This document shows, in pieces, positions 14,011 to 22,799 of a stretch of 64,000 bases of DNA. The DNA comes from a virus. Every line of letters starts with the position of its first letter. The first letter of the stretch is position 1. A program made the translations under genes and the position numbers. The notes beneath the pieces were generated by a model, which was not told the origin of the DNA, did no database searches, and saw nothing but the letters and a program-made list of their open reading frames with translations. The DNA lies in the IMG/VR virus record IMGVR_UViG_3300025030_000062, positions 1 through 64,000 of that record; one strand, given 5' to 3'.

Positions 14011-15733
14011 GGACTATACCGCTATTTCATATCAATACTGCTTAGATGTCGTCAACGATACACTTCCCAACAGAATAGCATGTAAATTGGAAAAGCTTGC
14101 TTGCCAGCGTCAACTTCGTGATTTGGAACGTCAGCACGATCTTTCATTTCCTTATACGTTTGATGCTTCAAAAGGAAACAGGCATTGCCGTTTCATGGAA
14201 AAATTACCTCATGTTAAAGGGTCGCAACGTGGTGAATTGCTCACATTGGAGCCACATCAGGTTTTCATGCATCATACCTTGTTCGCATGGGTCAAGAAGG
14301 AAACTGGTTTCAGACGTTATACAAAGGTGTACTTCGAGCTTCCCCGTAAGAACGGCAAAAGTTTCAGCTCAGCAGGAATAGGATTATATTGTGCATTTGC
14401 CGAAAAAGAGAAAGGTGCAGAAGTATTTGCTGGCGCAACTTCACTCAGGCAAGCCATGATGGTATTTGAACCAGCGTGGCAGATGGTTTCAATGAGTGAT
14501 GATCTTAAAGACGCATTTGGTTTAACATTAGCTGGTACAGCACGTAACCCTACTTCAATCTACAGAATGGATGACATGAGTCGTTTTGAGCCAATTGTAG
14601 GCAAGGCTTCAGACGGAAACAATCCAACATGTTCAATAATAGACGAATACCATGAACATTCTGATAGTTCATTACCTGATTCACAACTTACTGGTATGGG
14701 AAGTAGACAACAGCCGCTTCTTTTATTTATCACAACAGCCGGATTTGACACTTCATCGCCTTGTTACGAAGAACATTTAGAAGCAATTAAAGTTTTAGAA
14801 GGAACGATAGAGAAGGAAAATACATTTTGCATCATATTCGGAATTGATCCTACAGATGAATGGTCTGATTGGGAGTGTTGGCGTAAGGCCAACCCCAACT
14901 ACGGTGTGAGTATCACAGCCGATTCGTTGAAAGAAACATATCACAACGCAATGACTAGCTTAAAGGATCGTTCGACGCTACTTACAAAGCATCTTAACGT
15001 TTGGATGAACGGCGGTCAAACTGCATTTGATATGTTGGCTTGGGATAAGTGTAAAGATACTTCTTTGAAGTTGGAAGACTTCAAGGGTCAGCGTTGTTTC
15101 GTCGGTATGGACTTAGCTTCAAAGCTGGACCTTTGCGCCGTGATGTTTTTATTTCCGGTAGGCAAGGAAGTCGTTGTATTTGGTAAATATTATTTGCCTA
15201 GTGATACAGTAGATCGTCCAGAGAATAAACATTGGCAATTATGGCGAGACGAAGGTTTGCTTACTGTTACACCAGGAGCTAGAACTGACTACAGGCAAAT
15301 AGAAGAGGATTTGATTCAGGCTGATAAAGAGTTTAAAATCATAGAACTCGCATTTGACCAAAAAGAAGCGTCTTACTTAGTTTCAAATCTTCAGACAGAA
15401 TGTTCATTTGAATGCGTAGAAATTAATCAGTCACCCGCCATGATTTCGGAGCCAATGAAAGAGCTTGAGGCTATGATAATGGAAGCGGAGATTAAACACA
15501 ATGGAGATAAGCTATTAACTTGGTGCATGTCGAACGTCATTAAGAAAACAGCTCGTTCAGGAGGTGATACAAAGCATTATTTTCCAACCAAGCAAAACAA
15601 TTCAATGAAAATTGATCCCGCAGTCGCTATCATAATGGGTCTTAGCAGATTGAAAGTTCATTGCGAAGACGATAAAGATTCATACAACGCTAGAGCAGCA
15701 AGAGGCGAAGAGAATATATTGAGGGTGCTTTAA
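14003..15733 (+). CDS. terL: Terminase large subunit (HK97-type)
   Basis: A 576-residue packaging motor ATPase and nuclease. ATPase: Walker A-like ELPRKNGKS (112-120) and Walker B SIIDEYHE (211-218, Glu215 catalytic). Nuclease: VGMDLASKLD (367-376, Asp370) and later acidic residues near the C-terminus (KIDPAVA). It pumps DNA into proheads and cuts the concatemer. ATG 14003, overlapping the homing endonuclease stop, is preferred over the in-frame TTG 13988. Length is normal for the family. Confidence 0.93.
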   Translation: MSRDYTAISYQYCLDVVNDTLPNRIACKLEKLACQRQLRDLERQHDLSFPYTFDASKGNRHCRFMEKLPHVKGSQRGELLTLEPHQVFMHHTLFAWVKKETGFRRYTKVYFELPRKNGKSFSSAGIGLYCAFAEKEKGAEVFAGATSLRQAMMVFEPAWQMVSMSDDLKDAFGLTLAGTARNPTSIYRMDDMSRFEPIVGKASDGNNPTCSIIDEYHEHSDSSLPDSQLTGMGSRQQPLLLFITTAGFDTSSPCYEEHLEAIKVLEGTIEKENTFCIIFGIDPTDEWSDWECWRKANPNYGVSITADSLKETYHNAMTSLKDRSTLLTKHLNVWMNGGQTAFDMLAWDKCKDTSLKLEDFKGQRCFVGMDLASKLDLCAVMFLFPVGKEVVVFGKYYLPSDTVDRPENKHWQLWRDEGLLTVTPGARTDYRQIEEDLIQADKEFKIIELAFDQKEASYLVSNLQTECSFECVEINQSPAMISEPMKELEAMIMEAEIKHNGDKLLTWCMSNVIKKTARSGGDTKHYFPTKQNNSMKIDPAVAIIMGLSRLKVHCEDDKDSYNARAARGEENILRVL

Positions 15734-15763
15734 TTGTGGGTAATGACTAAAAGGAGAAAATAA

Positions 15764-16000
15764 ATGGAAATGCAATTTCTAACACTGCTTAACGATAACA
15801 ATGATTGGATTGATTGGGCTGAACTTTGGTTTGGTGAACTAGAGGGCTTAGAGACTCCTGTAGAGTTTCCTTGCTACGCTTCACATGAATGCATTGGCTT
15901 TGATGACCTGGAAACTGAAGGTGATTGCATGGGCGATGCTTTGTTCTGGCCTACGTTTCTGTATGAGAAGGATGTTCGTGAGATGTTGGAAAGGATGTGA
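15764..16000 (+). CDS. Small acidic hypothetical protein, 78 aa
   Basis: ATG 15764 after AAAGGAGA. Strongly acidic, with Asp/Glu/Trp clusters (NDNNDWIDWAELWFGELEG), which could mimic DNA or bind a basic partner. No domain recognised. Confidence 0.6.
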   Translation: MEMQFLTLLNDNNDWIDWAELWFGELEGLETPVEFPCYASHECIGFDDLETEGDCMGDALFWPTFLYEKDVREMLERM

Positions 16001-16004
16001 TGTT

Positions 16005-16217
16005 ATGGAACTAGAACCTATTGTCAAAGTAGGCGATCAATATAGAATTTATTATGGTGAAGATAATCTTAATAACGTTCAGCGTTTGCATATTCTTGCA
16101 ATCATAGAACGGCAAGTAATGTTTAAATATTGGACTAGACGTGGTTGGCGATATTGTTTAGAAAGTTCACATTGGTTTAAATTGCTGAATGAAAAAGGTT
16201 ATCTTATTAAACTCTAA
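16005..16217 (+). CDS. Hypothetical protein, 70 aa
   Basis: Start at ATG 16005, following AAAGGATG near the end of the previous gene; longer forms would overlap that gene out of frame. Many Tyr and Trp, consistent with a small beta-barrel (VKVGDQYRIYY, MFKYWTRRGWRY). Unknown function. Confidence 0.6.
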   Translation: MELEPIVKVGDQYRIYYGEDNLNNVQRLHILAIIERQVMFKYWTRRGWRYCLESSHWFKLLNEKGYLIKL

Positions 16218-16233
16218 AAGGAGAAACCAAGAA

Positions 16234-16524
16234 ATGGCAAAGTACAGAAAGAAACCGGTTGAGATTGAAGCAATCACGTTTGATGAACTTGTTGAGCATG
16301 GTAAAGCTAATTGCGGCGGCAACATTGTCAACGGAATGCCTTGGTCGTTTACTTACGAAGGACAAGCAATTAGCCATGAAAATGATGAATGCTATTTGAT
16401 TCCCACACTTGAAGGGACTATGAAGTTCACGCCTGATGATATGTTGATTACTGGCATTAAGGGTGAGATTTATCCATGTAAGAAAGAGATATTCTTTGCT
16501 AGCTATGATTGTGTGGAGGGATGA
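16234..16524 (+). CDS. PGDYG-type phage protein
   Basis: A 96-residue protein with the common phage pattern: MAKYRKKPVEIEAITF at the start, LIPTLEGTMKF (55-65), then FTPDDMLITGIKGEIYPCKKEIFFASY (65-91). The last part matches the PGDYG family (TPDDMLITG in place of PGDYIV). Function is unknown; it occurs widely among small phage genes. ATG 16234 is chosen for AAAGGAG at 16217-16223. Confidence 0.75.
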   Translation: MAKYRKKPVEIEAITFDELVEHGKANCGGNIVNGMPWSFTYEGQAISHENDECYLIPTLEGTMKFTPDDMLITGIKGEIYPCKKEIFFASYDCVEG

Positions 16525-16829
16525 TGAACAGAACTGAGCATCTTTTAACATGCGCGGCTGAAGAATGTAACGAAATTGCTCAACGTGTAAGTAAAGCTTT
16601 GCGCTTTGGACTTGATGATATGCAAGTAGGGCAAGGACTAAGCAATGCCGAGAGAATTGTTCAAGAGTTTCGAGATTTGCAGGCTGTGATGGAAATGCTT
16701 GAAGATGAGTTTATTGTCGAACCTTGTGTTTGGATTCGTGATGTGCAAGCTATTGAAGAAAAGAAAGCAAAGGTTGAAAAGTATCTAAGGTACGCTGAAT
16801 CTACTTGCGGAACTTTAAAGGAGAACTAA
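16524..16829 (+). CDS. MazG-like nucleotide pyrophosphohydrolase
   Basis: About 101 residues of helical protein with the MazG-type metal motif: AAEECNEI (11-18, the EExxE pattern), SKALRFGLDD (23-32) and EFRDLQAV (48-55, ExxD). All-alpha NTP pyrophosphatases hydrolyse NTPs or alarmones such as ppGpp-related nucleotides; phage versions may lower ppGpp or remove damaged dNTPs. ATG 16524 overlaps the preceding stop; an in-frame ATG one codon earlier sits too close to GGAGGG. Confidence 0.7.
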   Translation: MNRTEHLLTCAAEECNEIAQRVSKALRFGLDDMQVGQGLSNAERIVQEFRDLQAVMEMLEDEFIVEPCVWIRDVQAIEEKKAKVEKYLRYAESTCGTLKEN

Positions 16830-17021
16830 ATGCAACCATTTCAAGAAAGAGTTGTTCAAGAGAAAGCTGAATTGGATGAAAAGATTGATAAGCTTGTTTC
16901 TTTTATGAATTCTGCGTTAGCTGTCGTTCCTTTTGAAGAATGGGAAAGATTAAAGCGCCAATACGTTGCTATGACTGAGTATTCTTTAATCTTGGGCGAG
17001 CGCATTGCGGCGTTTGAATAA
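16830..17021 (+). CDS. Small helical protein, 63 aa
   Basis: Follows the MazG-like gene with no gap and has AAAGGAGA as ribosome site. Heptad-like Glu/Leu/Val pattern suggests a short coiled coil. No domain recognised. Confidence 0.6.
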   Translation: MQPFQERVVQEKAELDEKIDKLVSFMNSALAVVPFEEWERLKRQYVAMTEYSLILGERIAAFE

Positions 17022-17057
17022 TTTTAGTACGTACATATTTTCATATTTCGAGGAATT

Positions 17058-17279
17058 ATGACTCACGGTGGCGCAAGACAGGGAGCCGGTGCGCCGGAAG
17101 GCCCTCGGCCTGGAACGGCAACAGAGAGGCACGAAATCCGGCTTACAACGCATGAGAAGCAGGTTCTGAGGCGTCGTGCGGCGGCTCGCGGCATGACTGT
17201 TAGCGAGTTCATCAAGGTGCAGTGCTTGAGCGGGAAGGAGGATTGTGATGTTGTTCTCTATGACACATCTTTACTTTGA
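17058..17279 (+). CDS. Ribbon-helix-helix-like DNA-binding protein
   Basis: A 73-residue protein. The start GGARQGAGAP is a phage signature often preceding a ribbon-helix-helix domain; ERHEIRLTTHEKQVLRRRAA then gives the strand and first helix, and GMTVSEFIKVQ the second (about 28-57). Probably a small transcription regulator. The coding DNA from about 17060 to 17230 is far more GC-rich than its neighbours and uses different codons, so it was probably acquired. RBS GAGGAATT. Confidence 0.65.
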   Translation: MTHGGARQGAGAPEGPRPGTATERHEIRLTTHEKQVLRRRAAARGMTVSEFIKVQCLSGKEDCDVVLYDTSLL

Positions 17280-17427
17280 TTCTGATCCAGAAGTGTTTGA
17301 TGATACTACACCGCCTGCGTGGTTAGTAAGCACAGCGTTTAAATGGTGGTTTGACGACTACGTATGTAAACTACCGGTAGGAGGTAGTATATCTTCAGAC
17401 TTTCGGTTAATAAGCAGAGTGAAGTAA
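17248..17427 (+). CDS. Hypothetical protein, 59 aa
   Basis: ATG 17248 lies 6 nt after AAGGAGGA and overlaps the end of the previous gene. Acidic and aromatic-rich. No domain recognised. Confidence 0.6.
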   Translation: MLFSMTHLYFDSDPEVFDDTTPPAWLVSTAFKWWFDDYVCKLPVGGSISSDFRLISRVK

Positions 17428-17443
17428 CTAAAAGGAGAAACAA

Positions 17444-17611
17444 ATGACTCATCACAAATGCAACTGGATAGCGAACAGTGGTAGAGGCGGCAAACCTGAA
17501 TTTAGGTACAACGCTCAAATGAGCAATCAACCAATTATGCATGTTAATTGTTCTGTTTGTAATGCTAGAACTTGGCTTACTGAAGAACAGTGGGAGGCGT
17601 TGAAGAAATGA
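17444..17611 (+). CDS. Small zinc-knuckle protein, 55 aa
   Basis: ATG 17444 after AAAAGGAGA, 55 codons. Cys6 and the pair CSVC (36-39) with His3/4 could bind zinc. Its stop overlaps the next ATG (ATGA). Confidence 0.6.
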   Translation: MTHHKCNWIANSGRGGKPEFRYNAQMSNQPIMHVNCSVCNARTWLTEEQWEALKK

Positions 17612-17952
17612 GCGAGCTTAAATGGTGGAATGATCCTGAAGTAAAGAAGATGTATGCTGTAGGCCAGAACATGCGAGGTGTTGCCGATGATGGGCAAGTT
17701 AATGGCTGGATGTTAGAAGGTTTGTTTGAGACTGAACAAGAAGCTGTTGAGCATTGCTTGAATGATTGCTATTTTGTAGTTCCCGTTCCTATAGGTTTAA
17801 TGACTGGTACTCAATTGCCGGATGGCATTTGGTGGCCGCGTTTGCAGACTAAAGAAGAAGGTCAAGTTGAGCTTGAATTGTTTAGAGCTAAAGGTCATGA
17901 AATTGAATATGTTAAACCTTTGAACGAATGTAAGGAGAACACAAATGACTAG
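17608..17952 (+). CDS. Hypothetical protein, 114 aa
   Basis: ATG 17608 overlaps the previous stop and is preferred over the in-frame ATG 17590, which would lie inside that gene. Contains two short beta stretches (YFVVPVPIGLM) and many Glu/Trp. No family recognised. Confidence 0.6.
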   Translation: MSELKWWNDPEVKKMYAVGQNMRGVADDGQVNGWMLEGLFETEQEAVEHCLNDCYFVVPVPIGLMTGTQLPDGIWWPRLQTKEEGQVELELFRAKGHEIEYVKPLNECKENTND

Positions 17953-18253
17953 ACCTGAAGCTCACGTTTTACTAGGTTATCTGAAACGCTACAGAACTGA
18001 GCATATCACTTGTGCTCGCAAGTATGATGTTGCTTCTGAAATGATTGCTGAAGTAATGGATATGTTGAACCAGCAAGGCGGGTTAGCTACTGGTAATTAT
18101 TGCGATAAAGAAACTGTTGAAACATTCGCTTTTAATGTTCAAGGAACTGTGACTAAACGATTAGGTGATATGACTGAACCTCAACTTGCTGAGTTCATCG
18201 TTAAAACAGTACAAGAAAGCATCGCCCGTAACGCTCTGCATCCTGACTTCTGA
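17945..18253 (+). CDS. Hypothetical helical protein, 102 aa
   Basis: RBS AAGGAGA precedes ATG 17945, inside the end of the previous gene. Mostly helical with no Cys pairing. Last gene before the promoter of the portal block. Confidence 0.6.
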   Translation: MTRPEAHVLLGYLKRYRTEHITCARKYDVASEMIAEVMDMLNQQGGLATGNYCDKETVETFAFNVQGTVTKRLGDMTEPQLAEFIVKTVQESIARNALHPDF

Positions 18254-18293
18254 ATTAAAATCCTCCAATGCTCAATAATATCTAATAAAGCCC

Positions 18294-18323
18294 TTGACTC
18301 TAGATAGCTGCATGTGATATTTA
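18294..18323 (+). promoter_or_regulatory. sigma70-type promoter for the head gene block
   Basis: -35 TTGACT (18294-18299), 18-nt spacer, -10 TATTTA (18318-18323) with TGTGA just upstream. It precedes a hairpin and then the portal gene pair. Confidence 0.55.
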
Positions 18324-18340
18324 CACTCACAATAGCAACA

Positions 18341-18372
18341 AAGGCTTTCTCGCATGTCGGGGAGAAAGCCTT
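18341..18372 (+). terminator. Leader hairpin, 11-bp stem
   Basis: AAGGCTTTCTC (18341-18351) pairs perfectly with GAGAAAGCCTT (18362-18372), loop of 10 nt, starting about 10 nt after the predicted transcription start. It is not followed by a U tract, so it may be a regulatory or stabilising 5' hairpin rather than a terminator. Confidence 0.45.
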
Positions 18373-18395
18373 AAGACGGTAAACCCAAAAGGTGT

Positions 18396-18596
18396 GTGAC
18401 CGCATTGACAAAAGAAAAACTCCTTTCATTTCTGCCTAGTTTTAGCGACGTACTGTTTTTCATCGGTGCTGCGCTACTCTTCTACGGTACCTACCTTCTT
18501 AGTCCTGCTATCGCATTTATCCTTTTAGGTTGCATATTTATGGCTCCTGGTGTTGCAGGAGTTGTTAGAACTGTTAAGCCAGTGGTGCCTGAATGA
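18396..18596 (+). CDS. Small membrane protein, two transmembrane segments
   Basis: 66 residues from GTG 18396 with hydrophobic segments at about 18-37 and 40-57 (VLFFIGAALLFYGTYLL and AIAFILLGCIFMA). It overlaps the portal start by 4 nt, as similar small two-helix proteins do in other phages. Role unknown; holin activity is possible but the location in the head block is unusual for that. Confidence 0.65.
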   Translation: MTALTKEKLLSFLPSFSDVLFFIGAALLFYGTYLLSPAIAFILLGCIFMAPGVAGVVRTVKPVVPE

Positions 18597-19912
18597 AATG
18601 GCTCAATCGGCTCTTTGAAACACGTTCGTCTGTTCAGCCGTCTTTGCTTGTCGGTGATCCTGCACTATCAGGTTACTTCGGCGGTTCACCTAATACTGCT
18701 TCTAGTCAGACCGTTAACGCTGAAACAGCCGTAAAGATTTCTACGGTGTCTGCTTGTGTTAATCGTAAAGCACTGACTCTTGCAATGCTTCCTTTGCACG
18801 TAATGCAGGAATTACCTGAAGGTGGTCATAAAGTAGCTAAGAATCATCGGCTTTATAAGCAAATGCATGATAAGCCTAATGATTGGCAAACGTCTTTTGA
18901 TTGGCGTTATATGGGCCAAGCTCATAAGATGTTGCGTGGTAACTTTTATAACTACATTCAGTCTACGCCTGGGCGTGGCATTAATCAGTTAATCCCTTTG
19001 CACCCTGATAGAGTGTTTCCGTTTGTGATCACTCCTGAAGGCGCAACGTACTTTATGTATGATAATTCGCCTACTCCGCCGCGTGGTTCAAAACTTTACT
19101 ATCAGTATTTCCCGGTAACAGGACAAAGCGAGATATTCACTGCGAAAGAGATTTTGCATATTAAAGGCTATAGCGACAATGGTATTGTGGGCAAAACTGT
19201 AGTCAAATTGATGGCTGAATCTGTCGGCCTTGCAATGGCAATGGAAGAGCAAGCAGCAAGGCTATTTACTAATGGTGCTCAAATAGCAAAAGTATTTAAG
19301 CACCCGGCTAAACTTGATGATCCTGCTTTTGATAGATTGAAAGCTCAGTTGGATAAATACACTGGTGTTGGAAATACTGGTAAAACTATTATCCTTGAAA
19401 ACGGCATGGACATAAGTAGTTTGAGTATGACTATGCAAGACAGTCAGTTTTTAGAGAATCGAAAGTTTCAGGTAGAAGATATTTGTAGCCATTTGGACGT
19501 ACCGATGATGCTGATTCATCGTTCCGGTGATAAGAATCAAACCTTTGCAAGCGCCGAAGTAGTAATGCAAATGTTTATTACTTTGAACATGCAACCGGAG
19601 TTTGAGAATTGGGAACAACGTCTGAAAATGGATTTGATGTACGACTCTGAAAAGGATTATTACTTCAACTTTGACTTTAATGCTTTGATGCGCGGCGACA
19701 TGGCTGCACAGGCTGCTTACAACAAGTCGAGGTTTGAAACTGCTTCTTGGTCGCCTAATGATATTCGCCGTAACAGTGGTGAAAGTCCTGACAATAGACC
19801 TGAATCCAATGAGGTATATGTTCCGTCAGGTATCTTCCCTGCGAGGTTGGCAGGTAGTCAGTTTAATAAAGGGCCTACAGAACCTAAAGAACCTTCCGCA
19901 ACAAAGGAGTGA
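18593..19912 (+). CDS. Portal protein (HK97 family)
   Basis: A 439-residue portal subunit. The typical N-terminal segment 'TVNAETAVKISTVSACVNRKA' region (about 41-61), the wing region (WRYMGQAHKML), the DGYSDNGIVGK-like stretch (KGYSDNGIVGKT, about 197-208) and the crown-side C-terminus with an extended Pro/Glu tail are all present. Twelve copies form the channel at the capsid vertex for packaging and tail joining. Length is normal for the family. Confidence 0.92.
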   Translation: MKWLNRLFETRSSVQPSLLVGDPALSGYFGGSPNTASSQTVNAETAVKISTVSACVNRKALTLAMLPLHVMQELPEGGHKVAKNHRLYKQMHDKPNDWQTSFDWRYMGQAHKMLRGNFYNYIQSTPGRGINQLIPLHPDRVFPFVITPEGATYFMYDNSPTPPRGSKLYYQYFPVTGQSEIFTAKEILHIKGYSDNGIVGKTVVKLMAESVGLAMAMEEQAARLFTNGAQIAKVFKHPAKLDDPAFDRLKAQLDKYTGVGNTGKTIILENGMDISSLSMTMQDSQFLENRKFQVEDICSHLDVPMMLIHRSGDKNQTFASAEVVMQMFITLNMQPEFENWEQRLKMDLMYDSEKDYYFNFDFNALMRGDMAAQAAYNKSRFETASWSPNDIRRNSGESPDNRPESNEVYVPSGIFPARLAGSQFNKGPTEPKEPSATKE

Positions 19913-19915
19913 TAT

Positions 19916-20683
19916 ATGGAAATTGAAAGACGAACTAATACTGTTGAACTCCGCGTTGCTGTCAAGGCTGATAAACCTGTAATTGAAGGTTACGGTGCTA
20001 AGTTTAGAACTCTTAGCGAGCCTATGCCGATTATCAGGGACGGGGAGAAGATTGGTACTTTCCGTGAGCAACTTATGCCTGGATGCTTTGCTAGTGCAAT
20101 TCCTGTGTCTGATATCCGCTCGCTGTTTAACCATGACCCGAACCTGATCTTAGGCCGTACCGCTTCCGGTACTATGGTTGTTAGTGAAGATGAAACTGGA
20201 CTTTGTTTTGAAGTTGATCCTCCTGATACAACTTATGCTCGTAATTTACAAGTTTCAATGAGTAGAGGGGATATCACACAATGTTCGTTCGGTTTCAACG
20301 TTGCTGAAGGTGGTGATACTTACACCAAAGATACTGCAAATCCTGGCGCTTGGATTAGGTCTATTCATCGTGTAGCAAAGCTTTATGACGTTTCTCCTGT
20401 AACGTATCCGGCTTATGTTGATACTCAGTGTGCAGTGCGCTCGCTGCTCAATGAAATTAAGACTGAAGAAACTGAGCATGAAAAGCGCGTTGCTGCTGAA
20501 CTGGCTGAAGAACAACGCAAAGCCGACGAAGCAACTGCCGCACTTGAAGAAGAACAGCGTGTCGCTGCTGAACTTGCCGAAAAAGAAGAAGTTGAGCGCG
20601 TAGTTGAAGAACAAAGAAAAGCTCAGATTGAAACTGATAATGCAAAAGCAAGATTGAGACTGCTTGAACTGGAAATGAATTAA
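19916..20683 (+). CDS. Prohead maturation protease (HK97/S78 type) with coiled-coil tail
   Basis: A 255-residue protein. The protease domain (about 1-180) shows GYGAKF, PGCFASAI, FNHDPNLILGRT (His catalytic) and ITQCSFGF (Ser catalytic) in the S78 order, then VSPVTYPAY. Residues 180-255 are almost wholly Glu/Ala/Lys/Arg and form a long coiled coil that is not part of the core protease; it could help scaffold the prohead together with the capsid delta domain. Starts 4 nt after the portal stop with AAAGGAG. Confidence 0.9.
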   Translation: MEIERRTNTVELRVAVKADKPVIEGYGAKFRTLSEPMPIIRDGEKIGTFREQLMPGCFASAIPVSDIRSLFNHDPNLILGRTASGTMVVSEDETGLCFEVDPPDTTYARNLQVSMSRGDITQCSFGFNVAEGGDTYTKDTANPGAWIRSIHRVAKLYDVSPVTYPAYVDTQCAVRSLLNEIKTEETEHEKRVAAELAEEQRKADEATAALEEEQRVAAELAEKEEVERVVEEQRKAQIETDNAKARLRLLELEMN

Positions 20684-20750
20684 CAAGGCTGTGTAAGCCC
20701 AAACCCCGCAACACGCTACCGACAAAGACCGGAGCGAAAGGAGAAGCAAA

Positions 20751-21971
20751 ATGGCTAAGAATCTGAAAGAACTCCGCGATCTTCGTGGAAAGGCGTTTGC
20801 CGACGCAAGGGCTATTCTTGACCGCGCTGAAAAGGAAAATCGCGCAAGGAATGAAGATGAAATTCGTCAGTATGACGCTTTCATTGCCGATGTGGACCGT
20901 CTGAAGAAAGACATTGAAGACGAAGAACGCGCACAGGAGCTTGAGCGTGAAATGGCCGCTGAAGCTGTTAGAAACACTCCTGAGCAGCGTCAGGGTAATC
21001 CTGGTGAAGAAGCTCGCTCTGCTGCTTTCCGCAAATTTGTGCTGAACGGTAATGGTGGTCTGAACGCTGAAGAGACTCGTGCGCTGACTGCCGGTACTGA
21101 CACTCAGGGCGGTTTCATCATGACTCCGCAAACCTTCATTGCTCAGTTGATTGCCAACGTGAAGGATATGGTTTTCATGCGTAAGCTGGCAACCATCATT
21201 CCGCTGAATGAAGCGGCATCTTGCGGCGTTCCCACCCTGGATTCCGATGTTGGCGATTCTGATTGGACTCCTGAAGTCAAGACTGTGACTGAAGACACCG
21301 GGCTTGCTTTCGGTAAGCGTGAACTGTCTCCCCACATGCTTACCAAGCTGGTGAAAATCAGTAATAAGCTGCTTCGCAATGCCGCTCTGAATCCTGAATC
21401 CATTGTCAATGATCGTATGGGTTATAAGTTTGGTATTGCAATGGAGAAAGCTTACCTTACTGGTGATGGGGTAGGCAAACCTCTCGGCGTGTTCACAGCT
21501 TCTGCTGATGGTATTCCGACTTCCAGGGACGTTGCAATGGCTGCTGGTAACACTACTGCAATGACCGCAGATGGTCTTATTGCTACCAAGTACAGCCTGA
21601 AAGCTCCTTATATGACTAAAGCACAGTGGCTGTTCCATCGTGACGCAATTTCTCAGATTGCTCAGCTGAAAGATGGTAACGGTAACTACATTTTCAAATT
21701 GGCTGAAAAAGCAGATGTCCCTGATATGCTGCTTGGTAGGCCGCTGATTATGTCTGAGTACGTGCCGAATACCTTTACTGCTTCTCAGTATGTGGGCATG
21801 TTCGCTGACTTCTCGAATTACTGGATTGCTGATTCGCTTGCACTTCAGTTCATGCGTCTGAATGAACTGTATGCTGTGAACAATCAGGTTGGTTTTATTG
21901 CTCGCCTTGAAACTGACGGTATGCCGGTACTGGCTGAATCCTTCTCCCGTATCAAACTGGCTGCTTCCTAA
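20751..21971 (+). CDS. Major capsid protein (HK97 gp5 family)
   Basis: A 406-residue capsid protein. Residues 1-100 are a charged coiled-coil delta (scaffold) domain; the cut site should lie in the segment just before about residue 108 (LTAGTDTQGGFIMTP). The mature HK97 fold follows, with FMRKLATIIPL, SDWTPEVKTV, and the C-terminal ADFSNYWIADS ... FIARLETDGMPV. Codon choice is more GC-rich at third positions than in neighbouring small genes, as expected for a highly expressed gene. Confidence 0.95.
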   Translation: MAKNLKELRDLRGKAFADARAILDRAEKENRARNEDEIRQYDAFIADVDRLKKDIEDEERAQELEREMAAEAVRNTPEQRQGNPGEEARSAAFRKFVLNGNGGLNAEETRALTAGTDTQGGFIMTPQTFIAQLIANVKDMVFMRKLATIIPLNEAASCGVPTLDSDVGDSDWTPEVKTVTEDTGLAFGKRELSPHMLTKLVKISNKLLRNAALNPESIVNDRMGYKFGIAMEKAYLTGDGVGKPLGVFTASADGIPTSRDVAMAAGNTTAMTADGLIATKYSLKAPYMTKAQWLFHRDAISQIAQLKDGNGNYIFKLAEKADVPDMLLGRPLIMSEYVPNTFTASQYVGMFADFSNYWIADSLALQFMRLNELYAVNNQVGFIARLETDGMPVLAESFSRIKLAAS

Positions 21972-22003
21972 TCGAAGCAGTAATGAACTGACAACTTAAC
22001 TTA

Positions 22004-22025
22004 AGCCCCTCTTAACCGAGGGGCT
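22004..22025 (+). terminator. Hairpin after the capsid gene
   Basis: AGCCCCTC (22004-22011) pairs with GAGGGGCT (22018-22025), loop of 6 nt, no U tract. Probably attenuates or protects the capsid mRNA end and adjusts expression of the downstream gene, whose ribosome site follows directly. Confidence 0.6.
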
Positions 22026-22039
22026 ACAAGGAGAAAGCT

Positions 22040-22489
22040 ATGAATCTTAGCAAAAACGTGAAAGTCACTCAGGTGCTCGGCTACTACGCTGCCGGTACTA
22101 CTGCGCGAAAGGCCGATATCATTGATATGGCTAACTATGATGGTGTCATGTTCATCTACGAACTTGGCACTACCATTGAAAACGGCACTGTCGATTGCTT
22201 TGTTAGCGGTGATGCTGCTAATAGCACTTCCGCTATGACTAGGCTGAAAACCACTACCGCTCACACCATTACTGCCGCTAACGCGGCTCTTGCAAAGTCC
22301 TGCATTGTGGTTGATGTGTTTCAGCCTGATCCGGTGCTTCATCGGTATCTCGAAGCACAGCTTACCCCGGCTGTGAGCAACGCTGTAATCCTGGGTATTA
22401 CTGCTATCCAGTACAACGGGCGCGTACATCCTGATACTCAGCCTGCTTCCACTCTGAAATCCACCTTCCTTCAGTCTCCTGAAGAGTAA
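22040..22489 (+). CDS. Head decoration / capsid accessory protein
   Basis: A 149-residue beta-rich protein directly after the capsid gene. The pattern VVDVFQPDPVLHRYLEAQL (about 93-111) followed by AVILGITAIQYNGRVHP is shared by small phage proteins at this position (usually DVxxPxxRYxR ... AiqYG). Probably decorates the capsid; there is no biochemical proof for this family that I can cite. Confidence 0.6.
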   Translation: MNLSKNVKVTQVLGYYAAGTTARKADIIDMANYDGVMFIYELGTTIENGTVDCFVSGDAANSTSAMTRLKTTTAHTITAANAALAKSCIVVDVFQPDPVLHRYLEAQLTPAVSNAVILGITAIQYNGRVHPDTQPASTLKSTFLQSPEE

Positions 22490-22500
22490 TCTGAACTGAC

Positions 22501-22524
22501 AGGGGCGGTGTAACAGCCGCCCCT
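22501..22524 (+). terminator. Intergenic hairpin
   Basis: AGGGGCGG (22501-22508) pairs with CCGCCCCT (22517-22524), loop of 8 nt, followed by TAAAGGAG, the ribosome site of the next gene. No U tract, so more likely an mRNA-processing or attenuation hairpin. Confidence 0.5.
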
Positions 22525-22537
22525 TAAAGGAGAACTT

Positions 22538-22777
22538 ATGTCTTACAATGCTAAGGTTTACATGAAACAGGGCGGCAATGAGCTTGTTGTGAAAGCAGGT
22601 GGCAAGATTACTGCTAACGGCACTCAGGCGACTCACCTCACTGCTCTCAAAGTTGATTATACAACTGGTGATCTTGACGCTGAATCTGAAGTTATTACGG
22701 CGATTAATGCTACTAATACTCGAATTAACGCCATTGTTGCCGCGCTAGAAGGTGTTGGTATTTACGCTGCTAGCTAA
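22538..22777 (+). CDS. Head fibre-like small protein
   Basis: A 79-residue protein. The C-terminal half (SEVITAINATNTRINAIVAALEGVGIY) has the repeated Asn-x-Ile/Val pattern ending in 'aL-G' that closes phi29-type head fibre domains. Predicted beta N-terminus and helical C-terminus. Presumed capsid-associated from position. Confidence 0.5.
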   Translation: MSYNAKVYMKQGGNELVVKAGGKITANGTQATHLTALKVDYTTGDLDAESEVITAINATNTRINAIVAALEGVGIYAAS

Positions 22778-22799
22778 TTCGTTCTGAAAGGACTTTGAA

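Noticed and set aside
18405-18430. TTGACA at 18405 as a promoter
   Set aside because: It lies inside the 18396 gene with no -10 box and is better explained as coding sequence.
20457-21638. 393-codon open frame antisense to the capsid and protease genes
   Set aside because: It mirrors the strongly coding rightward capsid gene, has no ribosome site or family pattern, and its composition is that of a shadow frame.
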